From the NCBI GenBank assembly GCA_003569165.1, contig BGOI01000001.1:280001-344000 (forward strand): a stretch of DNA of 64,000 nucleotides, written 5' to 3'. The translations under genes were made by a program, and so were the position numbers. The notes beneath the pieces were generated by a model. The model ran no database searches and was not told the DNA's origin. It was given only the letters and a program-made list of their open reading frames with translations. Below, piece after piece: positions 11,872-20,004 of this stretch. The first letter of the stretch is position 1. Each line of letters begins with the position of its first letter. Source of the stretch: Opitutia bacterium (GTDB lineage: Bacteria > Verrucomicrobiota > Verrucomicrobiia > Opitutales > UBA953).

Positions 11872-12899
11872 TCAACGGCCAGCATCATACTGGCGAGACC
11901 GCTGCCGATACCGAGCAAAGCGACGCGGTCGCCGGCCTTGATGCGGCCTTCAGCGAGTCCAAGCGCCAACGTGGCAGGCACGGAGACCGAGCCCACATTG
12001 CCCAGACGATCGAAGCTCGGGTAGTCCTTCGCAGGGTCGAGGCCGAGTTTCTCGAAGAGCAGGGACGAATGACGGCGGCCAACCTGGTGCGTCACCACGC
12101 GATGCGGTGTGGATTCGTCCCATCCCGTCACTCCTTTGAAACGACCCCAGCAGCGCTGGGCTAGCGCCACGCCCGCGGCGAGCAAGGCTTCGGAATCGGT
12201 GCGCATATCGAGTTCGGCAGATGACGTATCGCCTTCGCAAAGTCCGTTGGCGGAAGAATCCGTTTCGGCGGCTCCGCCCAGAAGACGGATCGAGCCAGGC
12301 CCGGCGAGGTCATCACGGCAGATGACCGCGGCCGCGCCGCCCGCACCGATGGTCAGGTTCGCGAAGTACGGCTTGATCGTCTCACGCGTGAGCGAGAGAT
12401 CTTCGTTCAGCATGCGAATCGTGCGCTCGACGAGTGGACGACCATCTTCACCCGAGCAGACCAGGGCGCGGCGGATCTGACCCGACTCCACCATCCCCGC
12501 TGCGAGCACCACGGCGTTGAGGAAGCCCAGGCAGGCGTTGGAGACATCAAGGATCTGGGCCTGCGGGCCGAGACCGAGCAGACCGTGTACGTAGGCGGCG
12601 GTCGAAGGCTCGAGGCGATCGCGACACACTGACGAATGAATCAGCAGGTCGATGTCGGCGGGGCCGACTCCGGCGGCCTGCATCGCACGACGGCCCGCCA
12701 ACGCGGAAGCGGCGGACGGGCGGATTGCTTGCGGCCAGAAGCGGCGCTCACGGATGCCCGTCATCAGCTCCAGACGGCCCTCAGGCAGCTTCAGGCGGCC
12801 GTAAAGGGGCGCCAGGCGGCGTTCGACCTCATCGGAGGTCCAAACCTCGGGAGGCAGTTCGGCCACGAGGCCGGACAGGACAGAGCGCTTGAAGATCAC
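11862..12899 (-). CDS. oleA: Thiolase-fold acyl-CoA condensing enzyme OleA (FabH-like)
   Basis: 345 residues. The catalytic triad is C123 (DVSNACLGF), H271 (VTHQVG) and N301 (RLGNVGSVSVP). E97 in DRLEPSTAAYV corresponds to the catalytic glutamate that marks OleA (Glu117 in tagged Xanthomonas OleA numbering) and that FabH lacks. The C-terminal DRVALLGIGSGL is also OleA-like. OleA joins two fatty acyl-CoAs by non-decarboxylative Claisen condensation to a beta-keto acid, the first step of long-chain olefin synthesis. The start ATG overlaps the fabI stop by four bases and the stop overlaps oleB, so all are translationally coupled. oleC and oleD are not in the window. Confidence 0.85.
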   Translation of the reverse strand: MIFKRSVLSGLVAELPPEVWTSDEVERRLAPLYGRLKLPEGRLELMTGIRERRFWPQAIRPSAASALAGRRAMQAAGVGPADIDLLIHSSVCRDRLEPSTAAYVHGLLGLGPQAQILDVSNACLGFLNAVVLAAGMVESGQIRRALVCSGEDGRPLVERTIRMLNEDLSLTRETIKPYFANLTIGAGGAAAVICRDDLAGPGSIRLLGGAAETDSSANGLCEGDTSSAELDMRTDSEALLAAGVALAQRCWGRFKGVTGWDESTPHRVVTHQVGRRHSSLLFEKLGLDPAKDYPSFDRLGNVGSVSVPATLALGLAEGRIKAGDRVALLGIGSGLASMMLAVECQ

Positions 12900-13702
12900 G
12901 ATCCGGGAAGGCGGGAAGAAGCGGCCACGAGTTCTTCGTCGAAGAAGTTCCAGCCCATGCCGGCGTCGACCACGATACCTTGGCCGTTGATGCCGCTCGC
13001 ACGAGGCGAGAGCAGCCAGACCGCTGTGTCGGAGACCTCCTGCGTCTTCAGGGCCTCCTTGCGGAAGGTCATCTTCTCGGCGTGCAGGTAGTTGTGGAGG
13101 TAACCCGGGATACCGGCGCTCGCGCTCGTCTTGAGCGGACCAGCGTTGACGGAATTAAAACGCACGCGCGAATCAGCCGAGAAGGATTTCGCAAGGAAGC
13201 GGCTAGCGGATTCGAGCGCGGCCTTGATCGGCGACATGTAGCCGTAGTTCGAAGCGGTCACCTGGGAGGAGATGCCGATAGAGACGACCGAGGCGTCGGA
13301 CTTCAGGTGCGGCTTGAGCGCGCGGGAAAGCTCGACGAGTGAGAAGGCAGAGATCGCGGTGGCCTGTAGGAAATCAGCGCGCACGGTTTCATGGAACGGC
13401 TGCATTCCTTTGGAGAAGTTGGCGAACGCAACGCTGTGCAGCACGCCATCCAGCGGGCCATGCTCGCGACCGACATCCGCGGCGAGCTTCTGCGTCTGGG
13501 CTTCGTGCTCGAGGTCGCAGAGATACACCGGCTTGCCGTCGAGCAGGCCCTTCAGCGAGTCGAGGCGGGCTTGCGAGCGCACGGAGTAGACTACCTTGGC
13601 CCCTTCGGCCTCAAGGGTCTTGGCGACATGCCAGGCGACGGACTTCTTATTCGCGACGCCGAGGACGAGGTAGGTCTTACCGGTAAGGCCGAGGAAGGAC
13701 AT
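12896..13702 (-). CDS. fabI: Enoyl-[acyl-carrier-protein] reductase (NADH)
   Basis: 268 residues of the short-chain dehydrogenase superfamily, FabI branch. The N-terminal cofactor loop GKTYLVLGVANKKSVAW has the FabI-type glycine pattern. The catalytic pair is Y153-x6-K160 in NYGYMSPIKAALES, with the FabI serine region SIGISSQ before it. It reduces enoyl-ACP in the last step of each fatty-acid elongation cycle. It starts 3 bp after the fabZ stop and overlaps oleA by four bases, so elongation and head-to-head condensation genes are cotranscribed. Triclosan and diazaborine sensitivity would be expected of the family but cannot be read from sequence. Confidence 0.93.
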   Translation of the reverse strand: MSFLGLTGKTYLVLGVANKKSVAWHVAKTLEAEGAKVVYSVRSQARLDSLKGLLDGKPVYLCDLEHEAQTQKLAADVGREHGPLDGVLHSVAFANFSKGMQPFHETVRADFLQATAISAFSLVELSRALKPHLKSDASVVSIGISSQVTASNYGYMSPIKAALESASRFLAKSFSADSRVRFNSVNAGPLKTSASAGIPGYLHNYLHAEKMTFRKEALKTQEVSDTAVWLLSPRASGINGQGIVVDAGMGWNFFDEELVAASSRLPGS

Positions 13703-13705
13703 AGG

Positions 13706-14185
13706 TCAGGCGGGTTGGTCGACGAGGGCGAGGGCGAAGCGGATGGTCAGGACGGCCTTGCCGTCGCGACGCACCGTGCCGGTCATGAAATGGAACTGCT
13801 GGAGCGTCTCGACGAGTTTGACGTCAATCGAGACGGTATCGCCAGGCATCACCATCCCTTTGAATTTCGCCTCCTCGATGCGGCAAAGCACCGGGGTCTT
13901 ACCAGAGGGAACGCCGCCCTCGGATTGGAGCTTCTTCGTCAGGAAAATCGCGCCGGTCTGGAAGACCGATTCACAGAGCAACACCCCAGGTGTGATCGGG
14001 TTGCCCGGGTAGTGGCCGGAGTAGAAAGGCTCGTCGGCACGGAAGGTGCGACTACAGGTGGCGCCATCGGCTCGGACTTCGTCGATCCGGTCCAGGAAGA
14101 GGAACGGCGGGCGATGAGGGATGGTGTCGAGAACAGCCTGCAACATGGTCACATTTTTGTCTCCGGAGAGACCGACAAGCGACAC
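13706..14185 (-). CDS. fabZ: 3-hydroxyacyl-[acyl-carrier-protein] dehydratase
   Basis: Up to 159 residues, with a single hot-dog fold. IPHRPPFLFLDRI opens the domain. FYSGHYPGNPITPGVLLCE carries the catalytic His (GHYPG) and Glu (LLCE). It dehydrates 3-hydroxyacyl-ACP in fatty-acid elongation. Family members start close to the sequence MLQAVLDTIPHR, so the true start may be the ATG at 14146 or the GTG at 14152, which follows a GGAGA sequence; the first 11-13 residues given here are doubtful. It is the first gene of the fabZ-fabI-oleA-oleB operon and diverges from the peroxiredoxin gene. Confidence 0.92.
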   Translation of the reverse strand: MSLVGLSGDKNVTMLQAVLDTIPHRPPFLFLDRIDEVRADGATCSRTFRADEPFYSGHYPGNPITPGVLLCESVFQTGAIFLTKKLQSEGGVPSGKTPVLCRIEEAKFKGMVMPGDTVSIDVKLVETLQQFHFMTGTVRRDGKAVLTIRFALALVDQPA

Positions 14186-14240
14186 GAAAACATCGTCGGT
14201 CGTATTTGCCTTTTACCGGCCGACTCCCAACCTAGGACGC

Positions 14241-14753
14241 ATGAAGACACTCTACGCCACCCTCCTTATGTCCCTCCTCCCCATCTTCGGTGACGCGGCT
14301 GAAAAGCTCGCCGTCGGCGCCTCCATCCCGGACGTCACCTGCAACGACCAAGACGGCAAGCCTGTCTCCCTCGCCAAAGAAGGCGCCAAGGGTTACCTGC
14401 TCGTCTACTTCTACCCCAAGGCTAAGACCGGGGGCTGCACCAAGCAGGGATGTTCGCTGCGCGACGGCTGGGCCGACCTCCAGAAGGCCGGCGTCAGCGT
14501 CCTCGGCGTGAGCACTGACGACGAGAAGCTCCAGAAGGAATTCAAGGAAGAGCAGAAATTTCCTTTCCGCCTCCTCGCCGACAAGGAGAAGAAGGCCGTC
14601 ACCGAAGCTTTCGGCGTGAAGAACCTCATCGGCATGGCTGGCCGGAGCGCCTTCCTCTTCAAGGACGGCAAGTGCGTCTATGCCGACCACAAAGGACACA
14701 CCAGCGACCAGGCCAAGGTGATCCTCGACTTCATCGCGTCCGAAAAGAAGTAA
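14241..14753 (+). CDS. Exported peroxiredoxin, Bcp/PrxQ type
   Basis: 170 residues from the ATG at 14241, chosen because MKTLYATLLMSLLPIFGDAA is a clear signal peptide; the frame is open further upstream without homology. The thioredoxin-fold core has the Bcp active site YFYPKAKTGGCTKQGCSLRD, with peroxidatic C66 and resolving C71 five residues apart as in E. coli Bcp. It reduces H2O2 and organic hydroperoxides using thioredoxin-like donors. The signal peptide predicts a periplasmic enzyme, whereas Bcp proteins are mostly cytoplasmic. It is a single gene ending at a strong terminator. Confidence 0.9.
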   Translation: MKTLYATLLMSLLPIFGDAAEKLAVGASIPDVTCNDQDGKPVSLAKEGAKGYLLVYFYPKAKTGGCTKQGCSLRDGWADLQKAGVSVLGVSTDDEKLQKEFKEEQKFPFRLLADKEKKAVTEAFGVKNLIGMAGRSAFLFKDGKCVYADHKGHTSDQAKVILDFIASEKK

Positions 14754-14775
14754 ACCGGGGACACCCTCCTAACAG

Positions 14776-14804
14776 AAAGGCCGCATCATCGATGCGGCCT
14801 TTTT
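14776..14804. terminator. Strong bidirectional intrinsic terminator
   Basis: AAAGGCCGCATC (14776-14787) pairs perfectly with GATGCGGCCTTT (14791-14802) around an ATC loop, with A-rich and T-rich flanks. It serves the convergent peroxiredoxin and prs genes. Confidence 0.9.
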
Positions 14805-14822
14805 CGTGTCCTGATGCGGACC

Positions 14823-15776
14823 TCAGTGGCCCTTGATCGGGAAGAGGTCGGTCACGCTATTGTTGCCGTGGATGCGCCGAATTGCGTCAGAAAGCAGAGG
14901 TGCGATCGAAAGCACCGTGATCGGCAGGTCCTTCGGCCAGTCGGCGGGGACGGAGTTCGTCGTGATAACCTCGTCGATGAGACCCTTGCGGAGGCGCTCG
15001 AAGGCGATCTCCTGGATCATGCAGTGTGAGACCACGGCGCGCACCGAGCGGGCGCCGTTCTTCTTGAGCAGTTCGGCGGCGGCCACGAGCGTGCCCGCGG
15101 TCTCCGTCATGTCGTCGACCAGGATGATGTCGCGGCCTTCGACTTCACCGACGAGGCTCGTCGCCTGGACCGTGGTTGCGCTCGTGCGGCGCTTGGCCAC
15201 GAAGCCGTAAGGAAGGTTGAGCATGTCGGCCACGGCCGAGGCGTACTTTAGGCCGCCTACGTCAGGCGAGAAGACCGTGGCATCCTTGAGCCAAGGCTTG
15301 TTCTTGATGTGCGCGTAGAAGACCGGCGAAGCGTAGAGGTGGTCGACTGGGATGTCGAAGAAGCCCTGAATCTGCTGGGCGTGCAAGTCGACCGTCAAGA
15401 CGCGGTTAGCGCCAGCGGCGGTGAGCAGATTGGCGACGAGCTTGGCCGTGATCGGCACGCGGGGCTTGTCCTTACGATCCTGGCGAGCGTAACCGAAGAA
15501 CGGGATCACGGCCGTGATGCGGGCGGCGGACGCGCGTCGGAGGGCGTCGATCATGATCAGCAGCTCCATGATGCGATCGTTGGCCGGCGCACAGGTGGGC
15601 TGGATGACGTAGACGTCGCAGCCACGGATATTCTCATTGATCTGCACGAACGTCTCGCCGTCGGGGAAACGGTTGACGGTAGCGGTGCCGAGCGGAACGC
15701 CGAGATGTTCGCAGATTTCCTTGGCCAGCGCCGGATTGGCGTTGCCGGTGAAAATCTTCATCTCAGGTAGGCTCAT
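14823..15776 (-). CDS. prs: Ribose-phosphate pyrophosphokinase
   Basis: 317 residues, class I PRPP synthase. It makes PRPP from ribose-5-phosphate and ATP for nucleotide, His and Trp synthesis. Visible motifs are the start MKIFTGNANPALAKEI, the ATP-binding flexible loop FFGYARQDRKDKPRVPITAK, the cation-binding VDLHAQQIQGFFD, and the PRPP loop LVDDMTETAGTL. It follows lpxD by 5 bp and is the last gene of the bamA-skp-lpxD-prs block. pyrE, which uses PRPP, lies further along in the window. No Shine-Dalgarno sequence precedes the ATG. Confidence 0.97.
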   Translation of the reverse strand: MSLPEMKIFTGNANPALAKEICEHLGVPLGTATVNRFPDGETFVQINENIRGCDVYVIQPTCAPANDRIMELLIMIDALRRASAARITAVIPFFGYARQDRKDKPRVPITAKLVANLLTAAGANRVLTVDLHAQQIQGFFDIPVDHLYASPVFYAHIKNKPWLKDATVFSPDVGGLKYASAVADMLNLPYGFVAKRRTSATTVQATSLVGEVEGRDIILVDDMTETAGTLVAAAELLKKNGARSVRAVVSHCMIQEIAFERLRKGLIDEVITTNSVPADWPKDLPITVLSIAPLLSDAIRRIHGNNSVTDLFPIKGH

Positions 15777-15781
15777 GTTGT

Positions 15782-16825
15782 TTAGCTTTTAGCAGAGTCC
15801 AAGGAGGCGGCCAGCGAATCAACCTTTTTGAACAATTCAGGCAGACGACGCGAAAGGACCACCAGACGTCGCTCCAGCCCGAAGGGCACAGCCGGCGTGC
15901 CGTTCATGAAGCCGTCAGCGGGCACATCCTCGAAAAGGCCTGTCTGGGCGCCCAGCTTGACGCGGTCGCCAAGAGTGAGGTGTCCGGCCACGCCGGCCTG
16001 CCCGCCGAGGACGCAATGGTCGCCGAGGGTCGTGCTGCCGGCGATGCCAACCTGCGCGGTGATGAGACATTGGCGGCCGATACGCACATTATGGGCGATC
16101 TGGACGAGGTTATCGATTTTCGTACCCCGGCCGACCACCGTCTTGCTGAAGCGGGCACGGTCGAGGGTGGAGTTGGCGCCGACCTCGACATCATCTTCCA
16201 GGACCACGTTGCCGATCTGCGGGATGCGCTGGATCTCGCCGTTGACCGGCTCGTAGCCGAAGCCATCGGAACCGATGACCGCGCCGGACTGGATGCGGCA
16301 GCGGGCACCGAGAACGCAATAATCGCCGACAACGACGCCAGGCTTGAGCCAGCAATCGGCGCCGACTGACGCGTGGGCGCCGACGTGGCAACGGGCTTCG
16401 AGCACCGCGCCGGAAGAGACCGTGGCGCCTTCGCCGATCACGCAGAGCGGGCCGACATGGGCGGAGGCGGCGACCTGGGCGGAGGCGGCGACAACGGCGG
16501 AAGCGTGGATGCCTGCGGCGGGACGTGGCCAGAGCCGCGCCTCGAGCACCGAACAGAGGAGCGCCAGCGCGTAGGAAGGATTGTCGACGCGCAGGAAAGC
16601 TTGGCCAGCGGCGGGTTTGCCTACGAAGGCCACCGGCACGAGGATTGCGCCGGCCTGAGAGGCGGCGACGGCCTCGGCGTACTTTGCGTTGCCGAGGAAA
16701 GAGAGATCGAGAGAAGTCGCTTCGGCCAGAGCGGCGATGCCTGTAATCGGACCGGCGCAGACACCCTCGACGGACTTGGCTCCGGTGAGGGAGGTGAGTT
16801 CGGCGATAGTGAAGGCGAGTGACAT
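15782..16825 (-). CDS. lpxD: UDP-3-O-(3-hydroxyacyl)glucosamine N-acyltransferase
   Basis: 347 residues. The N-terminal uridine-binding domain (about 1-100) is followed by a left-handed beta-helix of hexapeptide repeats (about 105-300) and a C-terminal helix. The catalytic His lies in [11 protein letters not shown], and the GSDGFGY and QAGVAGHL stretches are typical of LpxD. It adds the N-linked 3-hydroxyacyl chain in the third step of lipid A synthesis, which shows that the organism makes LPS. It follows skp after a 45-bp gap that contains a perfect hairpin, and it is part of the common bamA-skp-lpxD order. Confidence 0.95.
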   Translation of the reverse strand: MSLAFTIAELTSLTGAKSVEGVCAGPITGIAALAEATSLDLSFLGNAKYAEAVAASQAGAILVPVAFVGKPAAGQAFLRVDNPSYALALLCSVLEARLWPRPAAGIHASAVVAASAQVAASAHVGPLCVIGEGATVSSGAVLEARCHVGAHASVGADCWLKPGVVVGDYCVLGARCRIQSGAVIGSDGFGYEPVNGEIQRIPQIGNVVLEDDVEVGANSTLDRARFSKTVVGRGTKIDNLVQIAHNVRIGRQCLITAQVGIAGSTTLGDHCVLGGQAGVAGHLTLGDRVKLGAQTGLFEDVPADGFMNGTPAVPFGLERRLVVLSRRLPELFKKVDSLAASLDSAKS

Positions 16826-16838
16826 GGTCCTAAATGAA

Positions 16839-16861
16839 GCGCCCCTGACTAGCAGGGGCGC
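16839..16861 (-). terminator. Intercistronic hairpin between skp and lpxD
   Basis: GCGCCCCTG (16839-16847) pairs with CAGGGGCGC (16853-16861) around a five-base loop in the 45-bp gap between the two genes. On the minus strand it is followed only by TTCATTT, so it is a weak terminator at best. It may act as an attenuator or an mRNA processing and stability element. Confidence 0.5.
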
Positions 16862-16870
16862 GGCAGAGTC

Positions 16871-17485
16871 TTACTTGGCGGCCGGCTTGTCGCCGGCGGC
16901 GGGAACGGGGGCCGCGGGAGCGGTGGTGATGGTCGGAACGGCGACCGGGGCGGAGGCCTTGTAGGCTGCATTGAGCTCCTTGATCACGTCTTCGGTGACA
17001 TCGAGGGAAGCATCGGAGAAAAGCACGGGGGCCTTACCGATGATGAGGTTGAGCCCCTTGGCCTTGGCGACCTTCTCGGCCTGGACGCGGGCATCGGCGA
17101 CGATCTGCTTGTTCATCTCGCCCACGCGCTGCTGGATGGCGTTACGGGCTTCGTTGACGAAGGTCTGGAGTTCGGCGCGACGCTGCTGGAAGGTGGCGTT
17201 CTTCTGCTGAAACTCGGCGGCGACGGCCTTCTTGCCGTTCTCGCTGAGCATCGGATCCTGACCGCGCTTATCGATACCTTGGAGCTCGGTCTGGAGCTGC
17301 TCGACGGCCTTGATGCGCTCGTTGACGGAAGCCTGCGCGGATTCCTCAGACTTGCGAATCTCAGCCTGAAGGTCGGTGGCCTTGGCGTATTTCTTGAAGA
17401 TTTCCTGGTCGTCGACGATACCCACGCTGGGGGTGGCGGCGAAGACGGAAGCGGAAGCGAGGAGGAGGGCGAAGAAGGACTTCAT
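16871..17485 (-). CDS. skp: OmpH/Skp-family periplasmic chaperone
   Basis: 204 residues from the ATG at 17485. It is chosen because MKSFFALLLASASVFAATPS is a signal peptide; the frame extends 16 codons further without homology. The mature part begins VGIVDDQEIFKKYAKA, typical of OmpH, and continues as a long charged coiled coil (about residues 45-150) with many Gln, Glu and Lys. The tail is Ala/Pro-rich. Skp holds unfolded outer-membrane proteins in the periplasm for delivery to BamA. It sits between bamA and lpxD, the order seen in many Gram-negative bacteria. Confidence 0.88.
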   Translation of the reverse strand: MKSFFALLLASASVFAATPSVGIVDDQEIFKKYAKATDLQAEIRKSEESAQASVNERIKAVEQLQTELQGIDKRGQDPMLSENGKKAVAAEFQQKNATFQQRRAELQTFVNEARNAIQQRVGEMNKQIVADARVQAEKVAKAKGLNLIIGKAPVLFSDASLDVTEDVIKELNAAYKASAPVAVPTITTAPAAPVPAAGDKPAAK

Positions 17486-17529
17486 GGGCGTATTCTGGTT
17501 TAAGAAGTGGTTAGGCGGGCGAATGGCAA

Positions 17530-20004
17530 TCAAAAGACCGTACCGAAGCTGAAGTTAAACTTCATGCCACCGTCGTTGATGTCGGCGCCGCCCGGAGCCT
17601 TAGTCGTTTGGAGCGGGAAGCCGAAGTCGAGGCGCATGACCGCTCCGCCGAGGAGGATACGCATGCCCAGGCCGTAGTCGGAGTTCGCCTCGGAAACGCT
17701 GAAATCGGTCTCGGAGCGATTGACGATGCCGTAGTCGTAGAAGGCGGCGAAGCGGAGATTATCGGCGGCCTTGATGGTGTACTCGGCACTGAAGAAACCG
17801 TAGGTCATGCCGCCCATCGGCTGGTTACCATTGGCGGTATCGTAGGTGTTGTAGGCGCCGACGTCATTGTAACCGAAGCCGCGCATATCATAGGCGCCGC
17901 CGAGGTAGAAGCGCTCGTAGAACGGCAGGTAGCCGCCCGAACCGGTGAGCAGGCCGACGCGGCCAATGACGCCGATCGTCTGTTCGGCGGTGGGCGAGAC
18001 GAGGAACCAGCGGCCCGTGCGGAGTTCGGACTTCAGGTACTTGATATCGCCGCCGAGGCCGTTGCCGGCGAGTTCCTCGGTGAGCGAGATGCGAGAGCCC
18101 TTGGTCGGGAAGTTGTATTCGTCGCGGGTATCGTACGTCAGCGAAGCCGAGATCGAGGAGATCACACGGGCACCAGCATTGCCTTCGGTCACCACGTCGG
18201 CCGGAGCGTCAACCGTGACGTTGTCGACGGACATGCGACGCAGGTTGTAACCGATACGGCCCTCGATGTTGCTGAAGATACGGCGGCGGGCGTAGACGCT
18301 GATGCCTTCGGAAAGCACCGAGTAGTTGGCCGAGGCATAACCGGCGTAGCGACGCTCGATGGAGTAGCCCACGGCGAGGTCGCGCTCCCAGAGAGCCGGC
18401 TCCTCAAAGGAATGCTCGAATGAGTTGGTCAGGCTGCCGACGGAAAGACGGACGCGGAACTTCTGGCCGTCGCCACGATACCAACCTTCCGAGTTCGAGA
18501 AGTCGAAATTGGATTCGGCGTACTCGACGAAGCCGACGAGGCCTTCGACGGTGCTGTAGCCGGCACCGAAGCTGACCTGCCCAGTGGGGCCTTCCTTGAC
18601 CGTGACGCGCAGGTCGCTCTGGCCTGGGATCGAGGTCGGGACAGCCGTCACGCGGACTTCCTCGAAGAACTGCGTGTTGCGGAGGCGCGCCTCGGAGACG
18701 CGAGTGCGGGCAAGGTCGAAGACCTCGCCGGGCCCGAGCGCGAGTTCGCGGGCGATGACGGTGGAGCGGGTCTTGGTATTACCTTGGATCTCGACCGCGC
18801 GGACCGTGTGGCGCTGGCCTTCTTCGATCTGGAACTTCACATCGATGGCGCCGGTCGTGAGATTGGGCTTACGGAAGACTTGGACGGAGCTGTTGATGTA
18901 GCCCATCTGACCGTAGTATTCACGGAGCTTTTCGGAAGCGGCCTCAATGGCCGGAACGGCGAAGGCTTCGCCCGTGGCGATTTTGTCGAACTCGGCGGGG
19001 TGGGCGCCGCGACGGAGGGAGGGTTCGGCGACGACCTTCTGCAGGGCAGCGGTCGCGTAGAGTGGATCGGTGGAGCCGAGGCGGTTGCCGTCGAAGGCGA
19101 TCGCGCCGATGGTGTACTTGCGTCCTTCTTTAATTTTGAAGACGACGTCAACCCAGCCGGCGGCATCCTTCACGTCCTTGACCTCGCAGACCTTCTCGGG
19201 ATCGGCGTCCTCGACTTCGACGTCGAGATAGCCCTTTGCGCGGTAGTATTCGCGGAGCTTCTTGCAGTCGGCGCGGTACTGCTCGGGGTCGAGACGGCCG
19301 CCGCCGACGAGCCAAGACCACTTATACCAACGGTATTCGCTAGTTTTGAGATCCGCCGCAGACCAGAGATCGTAACGCTCAAAGGCTGTGGCGCCCTCGA
19401 AGCGGAAGTTATCGACCTTCAGCTCGATGCCTTCGTCGACGATGACCGCGACGATTTGGCCGCTGCCATCGACGGCGGCGCGGGGCTGGGAAGTGACGCG
19501 GGCGAACGGGCGCTTCTTGCGAAGTTCGTTCTGAAGTTTGATCTCGGAGCGGCGCAGCTGGGCCATGTCGAGAGGTTCACCGATCTTCATGTCCTCGATC
19601 TCGGCCCCGCCGAACCAACCGGCCTTGCCGACGAGTCCGTCGCCGCCGACGTATTCAATGGCCTTAAGAATCGGACGAGCTACGACCGTGACAACAATGT
19701 CCACGGCGCCGGTGGTCGGGTCGATCGTGGGCTCGACCGAGGCCTGATTGAAGCGACCGGTGGCGTAAAGGGAGCGGACCGTGTTGGCGACAGCGTCCTT
19801 GGAGTAGGGCTGGCCTTCGCGCAGGGCGACAAAGCCCAGGACGAATTGTTCGGAGACGGCCGTTCCCTCCTTCTTGACCTTGATGGAGCGCACGAGCGCA
19901 TCCTTCGGCGCCGGGGCGGTCTGGGCCGCGCCGACGAGCGGCGATAGGGCGAGGGCGAAGCAGGCGGCGCGAAGCCAGCTGCGGCGGAAGGAGGGGTTAT
20001 TCAT
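17530..20004 (-). CDS. bamA: Outer membrane protein assembly factor BamA
   Basis: 824 residues. A signal peptide (about 1-27, ending near GAAQTA) is followed by POTRA repeats (about 35-440) and the 16-strand Omp85 beta-barrel. The barrel contains SLTYDTRDEYNFPTKGSR and GGAYDMRGFGYNDVG, the latter matching the VRGF/Y lid-lock motif region as MRGF. The last residue is Phe (FSFGTVF), as expected for an outer-membrane barrel. BamA folds and inserts outer-membrane proteins. The start overlaps the dnaB stop by 8 bp, so bamA is probably translated with dnaB, followed by skp and lpxD. Confidence 0.96.
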   Translation of the reverse strand: MNNPSFRRSWLRAACFALALSPLVGAAQTAPAPKDALVRSIKVKKEGTAVSEQFVLGFVALREGQPYSKDAVANTVRSLYATGRFNQASVEPTIDPTTGAVDIVVTVVARPILKAIEYVGGDGLVGKAGWFGGAEIEDMKIGEPLDMAQLRRSEIKLQNELRKKRPFARVTSQPRAAVDGSGQIVAVIVDEGIELKVDNFRFEGATAFERYDLWSAADLKTSEYRWYKWSWLVGGGRLDPEQYRADCKKLREYYRAKGYLDVEVEDADPEKVCEVKDVKDAAGWVDVVFKIKEGRKYTIGAIAFDGNRLGSTDPLYATAALQKVVAEPSLRRGAHPAEFDKIATGEAFAVPAIEAASEKLREYYGQMGYINSSVQVFRKPNLTTGAIDVKFQIEEGQRHTVRAVEIQGNTKTRSTVIARELALGPGEVFDLARTRVSEARLRNTQFFEEVRVTAVPTSIPGQSDLRVTVKEGPTGQVSFGAGYSTVEGLVGFVEYAESNFDFSNSEGWYRGDGQKFRVRLSVGSLTNSFEHSFEEPALWERDLAVGYSIERRYAGYASANYSVLSEGISVYARRRIFSNIEGRIGYNLRRMSVDNVTVDAPADVVTEGNAGARVISSISASLTYDTRDEYNFPTKGSRISLTEELAGNGLGGDIKYLKSELRTGRWFLVSPTAEQTIGVIGRVGLLTGSGGYLPFYERFYLGGAYDMRGFGYNDVGAYNTYDTANGNQPMGGMTYGFFSAEYTIKAADNLRFAAFYDYGIVNRSETDFSVSEANSDYGLGMRILLGGAVMRLDFGFPLQTTKAPGGADINDGGMKFNFSFGTVF

